A stretch of 22,804 nucleotides of DNA from Thioploca sp. (GCA_011371325.1 DRQV01000038.1:1-22804); one strand, 5' to 3'. Positions 1-8,192 are shown, numbered from the stretch's first letter. The notes: generated from the letters alone by a model not told the origin. Translations and numbers: made by a program.

Positions 1-234
1 GTAGAATCAAACCATCCTTATCTTGATATCCGAGATTATGGAACAGGAATGACTGATAAAACTAAAAACCAAATTTTTGAACCTTTTTTTACAACTGAAC
101 CTAAAGGTACTGGCTTAGGACTATATTTAGCAAGGGAAATATGCGAGGCTAATCAAGCATCTTTAAATTTATGTTCCAATACTGATAAAGGTTGTTGTTT
201 TCGAATTAGCTTTCCACAACTAATTAAAAATTAA
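1..234 (+). CDS. pilS: Sensor histidine kinase, C-terminal fragment (PilS-like)
   Basis: This gene is cut by the left edge of the window; only the last 77 codons are present. The fragment holds the end of a HATPase_c domain. It shows the G1 box DYGTGM, where the family norm is DxGxG, then an F-box IFEPFFTTEPKGTGLGLYLA with the G2 box. These motifs bind ATP and mark a histidine kinase; the membrane part and H-box are outside the window. The stop at 232-234 is one base before the ATG of the NtrC-type regulator, so the two genes are almost certainly co-translated as a kinase/regulator pair. The name pilS is inferred from the PilR-like partner. An NtrB- or AtoS-like kinase is the alternative. Confidence 0.75.
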   Translation, partial: VESNHPYLDIRDYGTGMTDKTKNQIFEPFFTTEPKGTGLGLYLAREICEANQASLNLCSNTDKGCCFRISFPQLIKN

Positions 235-235
235 A

Positions 236-1546
236 ATGTCGAAACCACTTTGTTTACTCATAGATGATGAACCTGATATTCTGGAACTATTGGTAATGAC
301 TTTAGAACCAATGGGAATTACTTGCTATTGTGCCAAAAATTTTACTGAGGCTAAAAAACACCTAAATTCACGTAGATTTAATTTATGTTTAACTGATATG
401 CGATTGCCAGATGGTAATGGTTTGGATATTATTGATATAATTGCAAAAAAATATCCATTTACTCCAATAGCAATGATTACCGCTCATGGCGATATGGAAA
501 CTGCAATCAAAGCCATGAAAGCAGGAGCTTTTGATTTTATTTCTAAACCATTTAAAGATTTAAAAGAATTACGCAATTTAGTTAGTTCAGCATTAAAACT
601 GCCGGAAAATTCTGTTGAATATAAAGTAAACTTAATTGGTAAATCTGCTGTAATGAAAAGTGTTAGGAATAAAATTAAGAAATTAGCTAGAACTCAAACC
701 CCAGTTCACATTACAGGAGAATCCGGCACTGGCAAAGAAATTGTAGCTAAAATGATTCATAATAACGGAGTTCGAATTAAAAAACCTTTTATTGCCGTCA
801 ATTGTGGAGCTATTCCGCAAGAACTAATGGAAAGTGAATTTTTCGGCCATAAAAAAGGTAGTTTTACCGGGGCAAATGTAGATAAGATAGGCTTATTTCA
901 AACCGCCTCGGGAGGAACTTTATTTTTAGACGAAGTGGCTGATTTGCCATTATCAATGCAAGTTAAACTATTGAGGGCCATTCAAGAAAAAACTATTCGT
1001 CCTGTTGGAGCTACTAGAGAAATACCTATTGATGTGCGAATATTAAGTGCTACTAATTACGATTTAGCTCGGCTAGTGAAACTTGGAAAATTTAGACAAG
1101 ACTTATTCTATCGAATTAATGTAATTGAATTATATATTCCTCCATTGCGAAAACGTATAGAAGACATTCCTGATTTAGTTGAACATTTTCTAAAAAAATT
1201 TGCATCTAATCGAAAAATTTATGTTCTACCAGAAACAATGAGAGTGTTAACTAAACATTTTTTTTCTGGTAATGTAAGAGAATTAGAAAATATTTTGGAA
1301 CGAGCTGTAGCTCTTTGTGAAAATAATGAAATTACTGTTGATGACTTACAATTACCAAATAATAATATTACACAATTAAATAATTTAAATAAAGATGAAT
1401 TTCTTGATCCACTATTAAATGAAATTGAACGAGAAACAATTTTTAATACTCTAAAACAAGTTAATAATAATAAAACTAAAGCTGCTCAATTATTAGGTAT
1501 GAAAATAGGTGCTTTTCGTTATCGGCTTAGTAAATATGAAAAATAA
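236..1546 (+). CDS. pilR: Sigma-54-dependent response regulator, PilR/NtrC family
   Basis: This 436-residue transcriptional activator is full length for the family. The receiver (about 5-120) has acidic residues D10/D11, phospho-acceptor D54, T82 and K104. The AAA+ domain (about 133-360) has Walker A GESGTGKE (161-168), a sigma-54-contacting loop GSFTGA (208-213) and Walker B GGTLFLDE (226-233). A Fis-type helix-turn-helix closes the protein (about 398-436). Members hydrolyse ATP to remodel sigma-54 RNA polymerase. The loop differs from canonical GAFTGA by A to S at its second position, a mild change. There is no clear ribosome binding site, which fits translational coupling to the kinase gene one base upstream. 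PilR normally drives pilin expression, but no pilin gene is in view, so the exact orthologue is inferred. Confidence 0.85.
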   Translation: MSKPLCLLIDDEPDILELLVMTLEPMGITCYCAKNFTEAKKHLNSRRFNLCLTDMRLPDGNGLDIIDIIAKKYPFTPIAMITAHGDMETAIKAMKAGAFDFISKPFKDLKELRNLVSSALKLPENSVEYKVNLIGKSAVMKSVRNKIKKLARTQTPVHITGESGTGKEIVAKMIHNNGVRIKKPFIAVNCGAIPQELMESEFFGHKKGSFTGANVDKIGLFQTASGGTLFLDEVADLPLSMQVKLLRAIQEKTIRPVGATREIPIDVRILSATNYDLARLVKLGKFRQDLFYRINVIELYIPPLRKRIEDIPDLVEHFLKKFASNRKIYVLPETMRVLTKHFFSGNVRELENILERAVALCENNEITVDDLQLPNNNITQLNNLNKDEFLDPLLNEIERETIFNTLKQVNNNKTKAAQLLGMKIGAFRYRLSKYEK

Positions 1547-1664
1547 GTTCTTATTTGATTGAAATATGGTATAATTTTAAATTATATCAATATCATATCT
1601 TCTTATGTCTAAAATTAACTATCTTACTAAATATATAATATAGATAAATTTAAAATAAGAACTT
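1545..1664. repeat. 12-bp perfect inverted repeat flanking the pilR-cheY gap
   Basis: AAGTTCTTATTT at 1545-1556 is the exact reverse complement of AAATAAGAACTT at 1653-1664. The left arm begins inside the pilR stop codon. The arms are 96 bp apart and are not followed by a T-run, so this is not a standard terminator. The right arm lies about 45 bp before the cheY start. A protein-bound loop or a long-range RNA pairing is possible; function is unknown. Confidence 0.5.
1548..1586 (+). promoter_or_regulatory. Candidate promoter with overlapping palindrome upstream of cheY
   Basis: A perfect TATAAT -10 box lies at 1570-1575, with a weak -35 TTCTTA at 1548-1553 and a 16-bp spacer. The -10 box is the left arm of a palindrome: TATAATTT (1570-1577), one base, AAATTATA (1579-1586). 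The arms extend by further pairs on each side if one G-U is allowed. A symmetrical site over a -10 box could be an operator, but AT-rich intergenic DNA produces such palindromes by chance. It would drive the cheY-cheA-cheW cluster, with a leader of about 125 bases. Confidence 0.35.
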
Positions 1665-1707
1665 GAATTCCAATGTGGTTTACTCTTAATTTCGGAGTCG
1701 TCAATAA

Positions 1708-2073
1708 ATGGCACATAAAATTTTGATTTGTGATGATTCAGTTTCTATCCGACAGATGTTGGCATTAACTTTGAACGATGCTAAATATAATGTTACTGAA
1801 TCAAAAAATGGCATGCAAGCATTAGAATTAGCCAATCAACATAATTTTGATTTAATTATTACCGATGTTAATATGCCTTTACTTGATGGATTATCTCTAG
1901 TGGGTAAATTAAGAATCTTACCTGAATATCGTTTCAAACCAATTTTATTATTAACGACTGAAACAGACCCAAAAAAAAAGAAACAAGCCAAAGCTGCTGG
2001 TGCAACCGGTTGGATTATTAAGCCATTTGATCCGGATAAATTATTAGCAGCAATTAGAAAAGTGTTGAGGTAA
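1708..2073 (+). CDS. cheY: Single-domain response regulator, CheY-like
   Basis: This 121-residue protein is a lone receiver domain with no output domain. The phosphorylation site is complete: D9/D10 bind the metal, D53 is the acceptor, and T83 and K105 complete the switch. The order DDS at the N-terminus and IKPFDPDKL near the end matches the CheY-like receivers found beside cheA. A GGAG ribosome binding site lies at 1694-1697, ten bases before the start. The gene sits two bases before cheA, so the likely kinase partner is the CheA encoded next. It may control a flagellar motor or type IV pilus machinery; the neighbouring PilS/PilR-type pair makes the second attractive, but this is inference. 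Confidence 0.88.
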   Translation: MAHKILICDDSVSIRQMLALTLNDAKYNVTESKNGMQALELANQHNFDLIITDVNMPLLDGLSLVGKLRILPEYRFKPILLLTTETDPKKKKQAKAAGATGWIIKPFDPDKLLAAIRKVLR

Positions 2074-2075
2074 TA

Positions 2076-4196
2076 ATGACAATAGACTTGACTCAAGTAC
2101 GTGGTTTATTTTTTGAAGAAAGTTTTGAAAATCTAGACATCATGGAATCTAGTTTGTTAGATTTAGAGATCGGAAATTTTAATGAAGAGCTGATTAATAA
2201 TATCTTTCGAGCTGCCCATTCTATCAAGGGAGGTGCTGGTATCTTCCAACTTGAAGATATAGTTACCTTTGCACATAATGCAGAAACATTTTTAGATGAA
2301 GTTCGTGATAGAAAGCATTCTATTGATCAAACATTGATTGATTTATTACTACGTACCGGGGATATATTGCGTATGATGCTGTTAGCATCTAAAGATAATA
2401 ATGAATATGATACTCAATTAGTTCAGGCTTGCCAAAATGAATTAAAACAAGCATTAACCAAAGAAATTATAGAAACCCCAGAAATAATTTCATCAGAAGA
2501 AATAATAGTTGAACCAGAAGTTTTAAGACAATGGCATATAGAATTTAAACCAGATTTACCAATTTTAAAAACTGGTAATGACCCAATAAATTTATTTAGA
2601 GAGTTAAAAGAATTAGGTGAGTTAACAGTTATTGCAAATACAGATGCAATACCTAATTTTGCCGATATTGACCCACAATCTTGTTATTTAAGTTGGGAAC
2701 TTATTTTACAAAGTAAGGCTAGTCGAGCAGATATTGAAGAAATTTTTGAATGGGTTATAGATGAATGTGAATTAAATATTACAGTTAATAATTTAGAGAA
2801 TCTTGAATCACCAACAAGTGAAAATTTAAAATCTATAGAAGTATCTGAGGTGGAAACTACTGAACCTATTCCTGAAATTATCGCCCCAATGGTTTCTCAA
2901 GATATTGTTGTAGAACCTACAGTAGAAATCCATAAAGAACCATCTGATGATATAGTAAATAAGCATGTCAATATTCAAGGTAATACTAATTCTATCAGAG
3001 TTGGAATAGATAAAATTGATAATTTAATCAATATTGTAGGTGAATTAGTAATCACCCAATCTATGTTGGATCAAATAGGGGAAAACTTTGATAATTCAGA
3101 CATTATACAGTTACGGGATGGATTGTCCCAACTAGAACGCAATACTCGGGAATTACAAGAAAATGTAATGCGAATTCGAATGTTACCAATTAGTTTTTCC
3201 TTTAATCGCTTTCCACGTTTAGTCCATGATTTGAGTAGTCAATTAGGTAAAAAAGTTGAGCTTATCCTATCCGGTGAAAGTACTGAATTGGACAAAACTG
3301 TATTGGAAAAAATGAGTGATCCGTTAGTACATTTGGTGCGTAATTCTCTTGATCATGGAATTGAGTTACCCGAACAACGCAAACAAGCCGGCAAGCCTGA
3401 AATTGGACAGTTACATCTTAATGCTTTTCATCAAAGTGGGAATATCGTTATTCAAATTAGTGATGATGGGGCCGGATTTGATATAGAAAAAATTCGAGCG
3501 AAAGCAATTCAAAAAGGTTGGATAACTCCAGAAGAAAATTTAGTCAATGAACAATTATATGAATTCATTTTCCAACCTGGTTTTTCCACTTCAGAAGAAA
3601 TAAGCGATGTATCAGGACGTGGAGTTGGCATGGATGTAGTGCGTCGCAATATAAGAGATTTAGGTGGTTCAATTGAAGTAAAATCTGAAACTGGCAAAGG
3701 TTCAAAATTTAGTATTCGCTTACCATTAACCTTAGCAATTTTAGATGGCCAACTAGTACGAGTTGGTAAAGAAATATTTGTATTACCCCTGCTTTCTATC
3801 ATGGAATCATTACGAATCCAGACGAAATTAGTTAATTCTTTCACTGGAACTGTGGAAATTTATAAGCTACGAGATGATTACATTCCGATTTTGCGGTTAT
3901 ATAAGTTATTTGACATTAAAAATACCGCTACCAAATTAGAACAAGGTTTATTAGTGATCGCTGAAGGTGATGGACAGAAAATTGGTTTATTTGTCGATGA
4001 ATTATTATCTCAACAACAGATAGTAATCAAAAATTTAGAAAATAATTATAAAAAAGTGCAAGGTGTTTCAGGAGCAACAATTTTGGGCAATGGTAACGTA
4101 GCCTTAATTTTGGATATTACTGGTTTGATTCAACTTTTTCGCAATCAGACTAAATCTCCTTCTTACTTACCTTTAGGGGCGACTCGTTATGAATAA
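2076..4196 (+). CDS. cheA: Chemotaxis histidine kinase CheA
   Basis: This 706-residue protein has the standard CheA order. The N-terminal Hpt domain (P1, about 5-110) carries the phospho-histidine H48 in AAHSIKGGAG. A middle domain (about 149-240), with a WHIEFKP start and CYLSWEL near its end, stands where P2 would be and is followed by an acidic linker. The dimerisation domain P3 begins near 305 (IDKIDNLINIVGELV). The P4 ATPase has its N-box at LVHLVRNSLDHGIE, G1 at DDGAGFD and G2 at GRGVGMD. The C-terminal P5 domain (about 560-700) is CheW-like. A GAGG ribosome binding site at 2067-2070 sits five bases before the start, inside the end of cheY. cheW overlaps its last eight bases. No receptor, CheR, CheB or CheZ gene is in the window, so those parts must lie elsewhere. 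Confidence 0.95.
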   Translation: MTIDLTQVRGLFFEESFENLDIMESSLLDLEIGNFNEELINNIFRAAHSIKGGAGIFQLEDIVTFAHNAETFLDEVRDRKHSIDQTLIDLLLRTGDILRMMLLASKDNNEYDTQLVQACQNELKQALTKEIIETPEIISSEEIIVEPEVLRQWHIEFKPDLPILKTGNDPINLFRELKELGELTVIANTDAIPNFADIDPQSCYLSWELILQSKASRADIEEIFEWVIDECELNITVNNLENLESPTSENLKSIEVSEVETTEPIPEIIAPMVSQDIVVEPTVEIHKEPSDDIVNKHVNIQGNTNSIRVGIDKIDNLINIVGELVITQSMLDQIGENFDNSDIIQLRDGLSQLERNTRELQENVMRIRMLPISFSFNRFPRLVHDLSSQLGKKVELILSGESTELDKTVLEKMSDPLVHLVRNSLDHGIELPEQRKQAGKPEIGQLHLNAFHQSGNIVIQISDDGAGFDIEKIRAKAIQKGWITPEENLVNEQLYEFIFQPGFSTSEEISDVSGRGVGMDVVRRNIRDLGGSIEVKSETGKGSKFSIRLPLTLAILDGQLVRVGKEIFVLPLLSIMESLRIQTKLVNSFTGTVEIYKLRDDYIPILRLYKLFDIKNTATKLEQGLLVIAEGDGQKIGLFVDELLSQQQIVIKNLENNYKKVQGVSGATILGNGNVALILDITGLIQLFRNQTKSPSYLPLGATRYE

Positions 4197-4686
4197 TGAT
4201 ATTATTGACATTTCCAATAAATATTTAACTTTTGTATTAGCCACGGAAGAATATGCGATAGATATTTTACGAGTACAAGAGATAAAAGGTTGGAGTAAAG
4301 TTACTCAAATTCCAAATACTCCAAATTATGTTTGTGGAGTGATTAATTTACGTGGAACGATTGTACCAATTGTTGATTTACGGTTACGATTTAATCTTGA
4401 TTATCAAGAATATGGTTCGATGACAGTAGTGGTAGTGGTAAATGTTATCTCTCAAAATGGTAAAGAACGAATTATGGGAATTGTGGTTGATGGAGTATCA
4501 GATGTGTATGATGTAACTGAAACTGAAATTAAACCACCACCAGATTTTGGTAGTGTAATTAGCACTGAATTTGTCAAAGGTTTGGCTACTGTGAGTGATA
4601 AAATGGTGATTGTGTTAGATATTGATAAACTTCTTAATTCTGATGAACTGGCTATTATTGATGGATTAAGTCAGAGTGAAATTTAA
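4189..4686 (+). CDS. cheW: Chemotaxis coupling protein CheW
   Basis: This 165-residue single-domain CheW-like protein links receptors to CheA. The sequence shows the typical start YLTFVLATEEYAIDILRVQE, the central GVINLRGTIVPIVDLR strand pair and the ending VKGLATVSDKMVIVLDIDKLL. Its ATG overlaps the 3' end of cheA by eight bases, and an AGGGG ribosome binding site lies at 4175-4179 inside cheA. Translational coupling would keep CheA and CheW in step. Length and motifs are normal for the family, with no sign of decay. Confidence 0.95.
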   Translation: MNNDIIDISNKYLTFVLATEEYAIDILRVQEIKGWSKVTQIPNTPNYVCGVINLRGTIVPIVDLRLRFNLDYQEYGSMTVVVVVNVISQNGKERIMGIVVDGVSDVYDVTETEIKPPPDFGSVISTEFVKGLATVSDKMVIVLDIDKLLNSDELAIIDGLSQSEI

Positions 4687-4713
4687 TTATAATATTAATT
4701 AAACGGAGGAAAA

Positions 4714-5889
4714 ATGTCTTATACTGAAATTACTACTGAGTCTTGGTGGAGCAGAATTAAAAGCTCTTTTGGAAATATTATACTAGGTTTAATTTTATTT
4801 TTAGTGGCATTTCCATTACTATTTTGGAATGAGGGACGAGCTGTGTATCGAGCTCAAACTTTGGAAGAAGGCATTAGTATTGTTACTCCTATTGAAGCTG
4901 ATCAAATTAATAAAAAAAATGAAGGAAAATTAGTTCATTTAACTGGTAAAGCCGAATCAAATGAAACTTTAGTTGATATAAGATTTGGCATTATTCAGAA
5001 TAATATTATTAAATTACGTCGTTTAGTTCAAATGTATCAATGGCAAGAACATAAATATTCAGAAACTATAGAAAAATTAGGAGGAAGTATAGAAACAGTA
5101 ACAACTTATAGTTATAGCAAAAATTGGGATAGTAAAATATTAAATTCTAATAATTTCAAACAGTCGGAAGAACATCAAAACCCATCTGCAATGTTGTTCA
5201 ATTCAGGAACTTTTCAAGTAAAACATGTAACCATTGGTGCCTTCACTTTACCGCCTAGTTTAGTCAGTCGGATTAATAATTATCAAAAATTGCCAGTAAC
5301 AAGTACAACATTAGTTGCAAAAGAAATTAGAGATAAATTACAAGTTTATGATAATGCTTATTATATGGGAGAAAATCCTGCTCAACCACAGATTGGTGAT
5401 TTGAAAATAAGTTTTGAAATTATTAAACCAAGTATGATAAGTATCATTGCTAAACAGGTTAATTCAACTTTTGAGGCTTACACAACTCAAATTGGTGGAA
5501 AAATTGAACTATTTGAATATGGCAATGTCTCAGCCGAGAATATGTTTCAGCACGAGCAAAAATTTAATATTCTACTTACTTGGATACTTCGAGCAGTAGG
5601 TTTTTTGATTATGTTTATTGGTTTAAACCTCATATTTGGAGTATTGAGAACTTTAGCGGCTATCATACCATTTATAGCAGATATAGTTGCTTTTATTGGT
5701 GGTTTGATTACTTTTATAATAGCTATGGCACTATCTCTAATTACTATTGCAATAGCTTGGTTTGTCTATCGTCCTTTGTTAGGTATTTTATTATTAATTA
5801 TTGCTAGTGGCTTGTTATATTTCTTAAAATTTGCTCGTACAGGAAAAACTGAAACTATAACAATTACAGAAACAGTAGAACAATTATAG
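4714..5889 (+). CDS. TMEM43-family membrane protein
   Basis: This 391-residue protein belongs to the TMEM43 (LUMA, DUF1625) family. It is recognised by an N-terminal membrane helix (about 19-38) running into PLLFWNEGRAV, then a large soluble region (about 45-283), then four or so hydrophobic segments (about 286-375) and a short polar tail. Eukaryotic members sit in the endoplasmic reticulum and inner nuclear membrane; the role of bacterial members is not established to my knowledge. A very strong ribosome binding site, GGAGGA at 4705-4710, precedes the start, in contrast to most genes here. It follows cheW by only 27 bases and may be read from the che transcript. A TATAAT at 4688-4693 lacks a good -35. 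The stop lies within a 20-bp tandem duplication, so the last few residues may be recently altered. Confidence 0.8.
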   Translation: MSYTEITTESWWSRIKSSFGNIILGLILFLVAFPLLFWNEGRAVYRAQTLEEGISIVTPIEADQINKKNEGKLVHLTGKAESNETLVDIRFGIIQNNIIKLRRLVQMYQWQEHKYSETIEKLGGSIETVTTYSYSKNWDSKILNSNNFKQSEEHQNPSAMLFNSGTFQVKHVTIGAFTLPPSLVSRINNYQKLPVTSTTLVAKEIRDKLQVYDNAYYMGENPAQPQIGDLKISFEIIKPSMISIIAKQVNSTFEAYTTQIGGKIELFEYGNVSAENMFQHEQKFNILLTWILRAVGFLIMFIGLNLIFGVLRTLAAIIPFIADIVAFIGGLITFIIAMALSLITIAIAWFVYRPLLGILLLIIASGLLYFLKFARTGKTETITITETVEQL

Positions 5890-5900
5890 AAACAGTAGAA
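5861..5900. repeat. 20-bp tandem duplication across the TMEM43-family stop codon
   Basis: Positions 5861-5880 and 5881-5900 are adjacent copies of the same 20-base unit, with a single difference: C at 5867 against T at 5887. Because 20 is not a multiple of three, the second copy is read in a shifted frame. The substituted T creates the TAG stop (5887-5889) of the upstream gene. If it were C, that frame would read on a few codons to the TAG at 5895-5897. This looks like a recent slippage or duplication event that reset the C-terminus. Confidence 0.85.
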
Positions 5901-5921
5901 TATATATCCGACTTATGATAA

Positions 5922-6047
5922 TGTATTAACTTAATTGATAGTCCTTGTAGTAGTGACGAAACAGTTTGGGAATTAATTATTCAAGTTGGAGAATTTGAAC
6001 GAAATATTGGAGCTAGTATAGCTTTTCAAACTAATGAAACATTCTAA
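5922..6047 (+). pseudogene. Probable gene remnant, 41 open codons without a start
   Basis: Between a TAA at 5919-5921 and a TAA at 6045-6047, one frame stays open for 41 codons and reads like real protein: it contains SSDETVWELIIQVGEFERN and ends FQTNETF. There is no ATG, GTG or TTG in the frame. Just upstream, another frame reads IYPTYDNVLT, and stepping back one base at about 5930 joins the two into one longer reading. This looks like the frameshifted tail of a lost gene. Its end overlaps the acetyltransferase start by 14 bases. I do not recognise the family, and a chance open frame is not excluded. Confidence 0.4.
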
Positions 6048-6729
6048 TCAAGGTCATATTATCACAATTCGTCGTACTGTAGTAGAAGATGTACCAGTCT
6101 TATTACAGGCTTATCAAGATAAATCGTTTCTCCATTTATACCGCTCTAACCATATTCAACAAACTGAAAAACAACTTGCTTCTCTAATAACAGAACATGC
6201 AGAGTATGAGTTCACCGAGCTTGGTTATGTTGAATTTATGATAGAGCATCAGCAATATGGAATAATTGGAGTGGCAATTCTCAGCGATTATAATCCATTA
6301 CATAAAAGAGCTGAATATTTAATCGGCTTATTCGCTTCTCAACATCGTGCTTTAGGTCATGGAACTGAAGCAACTCTGCTAGTATTAGATTTGGCCTTCA
6401 ATCATTATGAATTAAATAAAATTTATACCTATGTTTATGACTATAATGATTCTTCACAAACCAACACCTTAAAGTTTGGATTTAACCAAGAAGGATGGTT
6501 AGAAGATCATCACTATTTGATTGATGAAGAACGATTTGTTAGTTTATATCTTAATGGAATGACGGAAAAAAATTTTCGTAATAATAATAATATTAAACGT
6601 TATTCTCTACGTTTGCTTGGATATGACATAACTCTGCCACGACAAATAATTAAACTTACTGCCGAAAATAAATTACCTAAACAAGCTGGTGAAGAGTTTT
6701 TAGCCGGGTTATTAACTAATGACCTGTAA
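6034..6729 (+). CDS. GNAT-family N-acetyltransferase
   Basis: This 231-residue protein resembles the Acetyltransf_3 branch of GNAT enzymes, which move acetyl from acetyl-CoA to an amine. Visible features are the N-terminal strand ITIRRTVVEDVPVLL, a central YGIIGVAIL strand, the acetyl-CoA loop QHRALGHGTEA (the R/QxxGxG/A type) followed by helix TLLVLDLAF, and the late FGFNQEGWLEDHH segment. RimJ-, RimL- and SpeG-like enzymes share this order, but the acceptor substrate cannot be named. A tail of about 50 residues follows the catalytic fold and ends QAGEEFLAGLLTNDL. No ribosome binding site is seen, and the start is embedded in the end of a probable gene remnant. The 3' end overlaps the convergent methyltransferase by 18 bases. 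Confidence 0.8.
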   Translation: MKHSNQGHIITIRRTVVEDVPVLLQAYQDKSFLHLYRSNHIQQTEKQLASLITEHAEYEFTELGYVEFMIEHQQYGIIGVAILSDYNPLHKRAEYLIGLFASQHRALGHGTEATLLVLDLAFNHYELNKIYTYVYDYNDSSQTNTLKFGFNQEGWLEDHHYLIDEERFVSLYLNGMTEKNFRNNNNIKRYSLRLLGYDITLPRQIIKLTAENKLPKQAGEEFLAGLLTNDL

Positions 6730-7413
6730 TAAATCCACCCGAATTGGTATGGTAAATTTACCAGTTTTCTGTTTGACAAATAATTCTTTAACTTGCTTAT
6801 AAACAGTATCAGACAAATTATGTTCAGTATGAGTAGATTTTAGCACTTTATTCTCAAAATCAGTAAAATCCTCAAATACTAATGATAGATTGAAAAATGT
6901 TTCGCTAATTAATGAAAAAATTCCAGTATCAACCGAGTTTTTAATGGTTAAAAATGCTTGTTGTCGTACTTCTTTTTCATCATGGAATAAGCTTAATATT
7001 GCATTGAAATCCCCAGCAAATATTGGTTCAGAAATATACGCTATCCCATTTGGTTTTAACACTCGTTGTACTTCCATTAAAGCTTGTCCCATTAATTTTA
7101 TTGGCACATGATGGAATGATTTAAACATAAACACCACATCAAACGTATTATTTTTAGCAGGAATCTTCTCAGCCCCAGCTAATTTAAAAGTAACATTAGG
7201 TAAATCAGTTATTAATAAATTATTATTATGTTGAATTTTATCAACTTCGGTTGCTACAATTGTCCTACCATGTCCTTCTGTAGCTATAGTACGAGTCAAC
7301 TCAGCATTGCCACAACCAAGTTCAAGTATATGTTTATCATCTAACTTTAACAACTCATTATAAATTTCACTTTCTGGGCAAGTTCTTGTAATGTTATTTT
7401 TAGTAATTTCCAT
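6712..7413 (-). CDS. SAM-dependent class I methyltransferase
   Basis: This 233-residue protein has the Rossmann-type SAM fold (Methyltransf_11-like). Motif I is ILELGCGNAE (29-38). An acidic residue follows strand two in IVATEVD. NNTFDVVFMFKSFHHV gives motif IV, and a VLKPNGIAYISEP segment gives the fifth strand. The methyl acceptor is unknown; the C-terminal half (LFHDEKEVRQQAF onward) does not point to a substrate. The gene is convergent with the acetyltransferase, sharing 18 bases of opposite-strand coding sequence (6712-6729), so no terminator fits between them. Upstream on the minus strand, a GATAAT-like -10 (7433-7428) lies before the start, but no matching -35 is apparent. Confidence 0.82.
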   Translation of the reverse strand: MEITKNNITRTCPESEIYNELLKLDDKHILELGCGNAELTRTIATEGHGRTIVATEVDKIQHNNNLLITDLPNVTFKLAGAEKIPAKNNTFDVVFMFKSFHHVPIKLMGQALMEVQRVLKPNGIAYISEPIFAGDFNAILSLFHDEKEVRQQAFLTIKNSVDTGIFSLISETFFNLSLVFEDFTDFENKVLKSTHTEHNLSDTVYKQVKELFVKQKTGKFTIPIRVDLLQVIS

Positions 7414-7646
7414 AATTTTTATCTGTTATTATCTATATACATTGATATAATTTCATTCATTACATCTTACCAAATTTTAACTTAAATTTTATCATTCCCA
7501 AATATCTAAGTGATTCACTCATAGCAGAGCTAAATTCATGTTTGAATTATAATGTGCTTGTTCTGATTATAATTAGACAGATAATGATATTCCATGTTAT
7601 AATTAAAAATTTAACAAAGTCCCCAAAAACTAAATTTAGGATATTT

Positions 7647-8192
7647 ATGGCTGCAATACCATCTAATATGATGCCATTAGGTACCAAAGCTCCAGATTTT
7701 AATCTACTTGACCCAGCTACAGGCAAGACATTATCACTTGATGTTTTGAAATCTAACGTCGCTACAGTAATAATGTTTATCTGTAATCATTGTCCTTACG
7801 TGAAACATGTTAAATCAGAATTAATTCAACTTGCTAATGATTATAAATCTAAAGATGTTGTATTAATTGCAATTAATTCTAATGATGTTGCCAATTATCC
7901 AGAAGATTCTCCGGAAAAAATGCAACAAGAAGGTTATCCTTTTCCATATCTATTTGATGAGACACAAGCTATAGCTAAAGCCTATCAGGCTGCTTGTACT
8001 CCTGATTTTTATATTTTTGATAGCGAATTAAAATGTGTTTATCGAGGTCAATTAGATGATGCTAGACCTCGTAATGATATGCCAGTTAATGGGAAAGATA
8101 TTCGTGCAGCTTTAGATGCAATAATAGCGGGAAAACCAGTGGATTCAAATCAGATTCCAAGCATTGGTTGTAGTATAAAATGGAAAATGTAA
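7647..8192 (+). CDS. Thioredoxin-fold protein, AhpC/TSA-type
   Basis: The reading frame is open from 7542, but the ATG at 7647 is chosen. It is preceded by an AGGA at 7638-7641, and family similarity (GTKAPDFNLLDPATGK) begins only after it. The 181-residue product has a thioredoxin fold with a CNHC redox pair (C46-C49) in FICNHCPYVKH, and a TPDFY segment with the likely cis-proline. An AAC-TPDF-YIFD-YRGQLDD order is typical of the small peroxiredoxin-like family found in many proteobacteria. The lack of a signal peptide suggests a cytoplasmic thiol-disulfide or peroxide role, with the substrate unknown. Several TATAAT boxes lie upstream, for example at 7598-7603, but none has a good -35 at the right distance. 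The 3' end overlaps lolA by 13 bases. Confidence 0.85.
   Translation: MAAIPSNMMPLGTKAPDFNLLDPATGKTLSLDVLKSNVATVIMFICNHCPYVKHVKSELIQLANDYKSKDVVLIAINSNDVANYPEDSPEKMQQEGYPFPYLFDETQAIAKAYQAACTPDFYIFDSELKCVYRGQLDDARPRNDMPVNGKDIRAALDAIIAGKPVDSNQIPSIGCSIKWKM

Noticed and set aside
208..1546. PilR GSFTGA loop as a sign of lost sigma-54 activity
   Set aside because: Only the second residue differs from GAFTGA and the central F-T-G-A is intact, so function is probably kept.
1709..1727. Sigma-54-like TGGCAC near the cheY start
   Set aside because: The motif lies inside the cheY start and the required GC element at the correct spacing is missing.
7542..7646. N-terminal extension of the thioredoxin-fold protein
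   Set aside because: The frame is open, but the conserved fold starts after the ATG at 7647, which has a ribosome binding site; the upstream part is AT-rich leader.
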